DNA of 64,000 nucleotides from Beijerinckiaceae bacterium (GTDB taxonomy: Bacteria; Bacteroidota; Bacteroidia; Chitinophagales; Chitinophagaceae): assembly GCA_903970475.1 (NCBI GenBank), contig CAJCIQ010000163.1:1-64000 (forward strand), written 5' to 3'. A model generated the notes under the pieces. It was not told where the DNA came from and ran no database searches. It saw only the letters and a list, made by a program, of their open reading frames with translations. The translations under genes and the position numbers were made by a program. This document shows positions 62,068 to 64,000 of this stretch, one piece after another; position 1 is the stretch's first letter; each line of letters begins with the position of its first letter.

Positions 62068-64000
62068 CTACTGGCCCATCCGCTTATTCATAATGATCTG
62101 CAACTGCTTTGCTACTTCCCGGTCATTTGGATGTTCCAGGAATGTTTTATGGTCACCAGGCAAATTCCAGATATGCAAACGATGGGGCGCAAAGGCGCCC
62201 CATCCTAAATATTGGGGGTCTGCAATAAAATAAATGCGGGTCCTGACCCTGAACAGATCAACATCTCCGTCAAAGTCGAAGACAACTTTATAATTTTCCC
62301 TGGCTGTGTGCAGGGCATTTTTCACCGGTTTTGAGATCCAGTCATTTTCCGGACCTTCTTCTATTTCCCAATCTTCGAGTACAGGCAAGCCCACAAACCT
62401 GCGGAACCGTTTGCGGATCGTGTACCATTGATAATCCACGGTGAGCTTGGGTTGGCGTATGAGTGAATTAAATATGAATGCCACCTTTTTGGGCTGGCGC
62501 ATAATTTTAGCCAGTATCCTTTTGGCTCCTGAAACATCGGGCGCCACATCCCCTGCATAAGTATCCATCAGCACGAGCATATTCACAGGTTTACCCAGGG
62601 CTCTTAGTTGTCTGGCCATTTCATAAGCAATAATTCCGCCCAAAGAATAACCAGCCAAATAGAATGGGCCATCGGGGTTTTGTTCCAGGATTTCCGATAT
62701 ATACTGGGCTGCTACTTCTTCAATGCTATTGGGTGGATCCATGTCTCCATCTATCCCCCTGGCCTGTATGCCAAATACAGGCTGGTCTGCATCCATATAC
62801 TCCGCCAGCGAATGAAATATCATGACCGTCAAACCAATACCATGCACCACATACAGGGGGGCTTTGTTCCCTTGAGGTTTTATAGGTACCAGGGCTTTTG
62901 CGTAGGTCCTTCCTTCATGCGTATCCAGAATCCTGCCCATCTTTTCGATGGTAGGCGCCTGAAATAGCGCAGCCATGGGTAGCCGGAATCCTGTCCTTTT
63001 TTCCAGGGTCACCATCATGCGGACGGCAATCAAAGAATGACCGCCCAAGGCAAAGAAGTCCTCGTCTACCCCAATATCCTGTTGACCTAAAACTTCCTTC
63101 CAAATATCGGATAGCAGTCTTTCGTTATCTGTAACCGGCGCCCGTTTACCACCGGATACCGTAGCATACTCCGGCATGGGCAATGCCTTCCGGTCTGTTT
63201 TACCGGTAGGGGTTCTGGGCATCCGGTCCACAAAAACGTACGCAGAAGGGACCATGTAGGCAGGTAGGTGTTTGTTCAATGTATCCTGCCAACGCCTGCC
63301 TAAGAGAGGTTGCTCCTGTGGGGAAACCATATGCTCTGGAACTACATAAGCTACTAATCGTTGGTCATCTGGCCTGTCTTCCCTGAGCAGAACCACCACT
63401 TCCTTGATACCACCCAACCTTATGAGGTTATATTCGATTTCCCCCGGCTCTATTCTGTGTCCCCTGAACTTAAATTGCTGATCTGCCCTGCCCATAAATT
63501 GGAGGTTGCCATCAGCCATGATCATTCCTAAATCTCCTGACCGATACATCCTTGCACCGGGAATAGGGGAGAATGGATCAGGCAAAAACCGTTGAGCCGT
63601 TAGCTCCTCTCTCTGTATATATCCTTTGGTAACCCCATCTCCACCGATCACAATTTCTCCTATATTCCCATCGGCCACGGGTTGGAATAAATCATCCAGA
63701 ATATAGATCTGCGTATTGGCTACGGGGCCGCCCAAAGAAATGGGTTCATCTTCAAAAATCTGGGTAGCTGTTGAATAAACGGTCGTTTCAGTCGGGCCAT
63801 ACATGTTGTATAACCCCAGGCATCTGGGTAATAAACGATCTGCCACATCTTTGGGTAATGCTTCCCCTGCGCTGATGAACTTGGCATCCAGCTTGTCTGT
63901 CCACTCCCCATCCAGGATCAGCTTCCAGGTAGAAGCGGAGGTTTGGATATAGGTCACTTTCTCCCTTCTGGCTAATTCCAGGATTTCCCTCCCATCTCTC
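62068..64000 (-). CDS. Non-ribosomal peptide synthetase, C-terminal part (A-T-TE), N-terminus outside window
   Basis: The frame is open to the right edge, with adenylation-domain sequence continuing past 63957 (DGREILELARREKVTYIQ), so this is the 3' end of a longer gene. The visible order is: second half of an adenylation domain (NMYGPTETTVYSTA, GEIVIGGDGVTKGY, MYRSGDLGMI, FRGHRIEPGEIE, PTGKTDRKAL), a carrier domain (DFFALGGHSLIAVRM, with the Ser for phosphopantetheine), and a type I thioesterase (YLAGYSLGGIIAYEMARQL) for release. A5-A10 motifs look intact. The selectivity pocket residues lie partly outside the window, so the amino acid cannot be named. Confidence 0.95.
   Translation of the reverse strand, partial: RDGREILELARREKVTYIQTSASTWKLILDGEWTDKLDAKFISAGEALPKDVADRLLPRCLGLYNMYGPTETTVYSTATQIFEDEPISLGGPVANTQIYILDDLFQPVADGNIGEIVIGGDGVTKGYIQREELTAQRFLPDPFSPIPGARMYRSGDLGMIMADGNLQFMGRADQQFKFRGHRIEPGEIEYNLIRLGGIKEVVVLLREDRPDDQRLVAYVVPEHMVSPQEQPLLGRRWQDTLNKHLPAYMVPSAYVFVDRMPRTPTGKTDRKALPMPEYATVSGGKRAPVTDNERLLSDIWKEVLGQQDIGVDEDFFALGGHSLIAVRMMVTLEKRTGFRLPMAALFQAPTIEKMGRILDTHEGRTYAKALVPIKPQGNKAPLYVVHGIGLTVMIFHSLAEYMDADQPVFGIQARGIDGDMDPPNSIEEVAAQYISEILEQNPDGPFYLAGYSLGGIIAYEMARQLRALGKPVNMLVLMDTYAGDVAPDVSGAKRILAKIMRQPKKVAFIFNSLIRQPKLTVDYQWYTIRKRFRRFVGLPVLEDWEIEEGPENDWISKPVKNALHTARENYKVVFDFDGDVDLFRVRTRIYFIADPQYLGWGAFAPHRLHIWNLPGDHKTFLEHPNDREVAKQLQIIMNKRMGQ

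Overview
The window comes from a member of the Bacteroidota, most likely a soil or plant-associated Chitinophagaceae-type organism. The evidence is two SusC/SusD pairs, an ECF sigma/FecR pair, a PorP/SprF protein beside a very large secreted protein with a gliding-motility type C-terminal sorting domain (type IX secretion), many Cys lipoproteins, BT_3987-type (DUF1735) and DUF3857 families, and promoter-like TAnnTTTG boxes in place of the enterobacterial -10. Base composition looks even, just under half G+C. I saw no rRNA, tRNA, CRISPR array, phage or insertion sequence.

Layout. 1-8.9 kb (minus): type IX secretion-linked PorP/SprF (cut by the edge) and its giant PKD-rich partner, then recG, an MgtC-type membrane protein, a ThuA-like protein and a small beta-barrel protein. 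9-11 kb (plus): a GT39-type glycosyltransferase coupled to a GtrA flippase-like protein. 11-14.3 kb (minus): a HigB-like toxin relic, then uronate catabolism (eda, kdgK, uxaC). 14.4-23.2 kb (plus): ECF sigma, FecR, SusC, SusD, DUF1735 lipoprotein and an HGSNAT-like membrane acetyltransferase, closed by a terminator. 23.3-30.1 kb (minus): POTRA/beta-barrel protein, ABC exporter pair, CE1-like esterase and a GH79-like glucuronidase. 30.3-39.4 kb: a lactonase-like metallo-hydrolase (plus) overlapping tail to tail a GH3 glucosidase, then GH9 cellulase, DUF3857 protein, haem-binding protein and APC permease (minus). 39.5-50.5 kb: pseudo-receiver and pirin, a GH127-type arabinofuranosidase with a PhyH oxygenase facing an AraC regulator, a thioredoxin-like lipoprotein, a serine hydrolase, signal peptidase I and a sterol desaturase-like protein. 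50.5-57.3 kb (minus): a second SusC/SusD unit with a sulfatase and a translationally coupled 38-residue membrane protein. 57.3-59.6 kb: a putative antisense RNA, a Cys-rich 40-residue ORF and a decayed moaA-moeA fusion. 59.7-62 kb (plus): PiT phosphate transporter and a universal stress protein. 62.1-64 kb (minus): the 3' end of a non-ribosomal peptide synthetase.

How it works together. Much of the window concerns plant or microbial glycan use. The SusC/D systems import oligosaccharides. GH79, GH3, GH9, GH127-like, sulfatase and esterase enzymes release sugars. UxaC, KdgK and Eda feed uronic acids towards pyruvate and glyceraldehyde-3-phosphate, although the reductase and dehydratase between UxaC and KdgK are not here.

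The observations I rate highest lie in gaps between annotated-looking genes. They are a plus-strand promoter plus strong terminator that would make a roughly 115-nt RNA antisense to the start of the second susC, a 40-codon ORF ending in five cysteines beside the moaA-moeA wreck, an ATGA-coupled 38-residue membrane protein behind the sulfatase, a 35-residue lipoprotein antisense to the end of araC, and a HigB relic behind eda.
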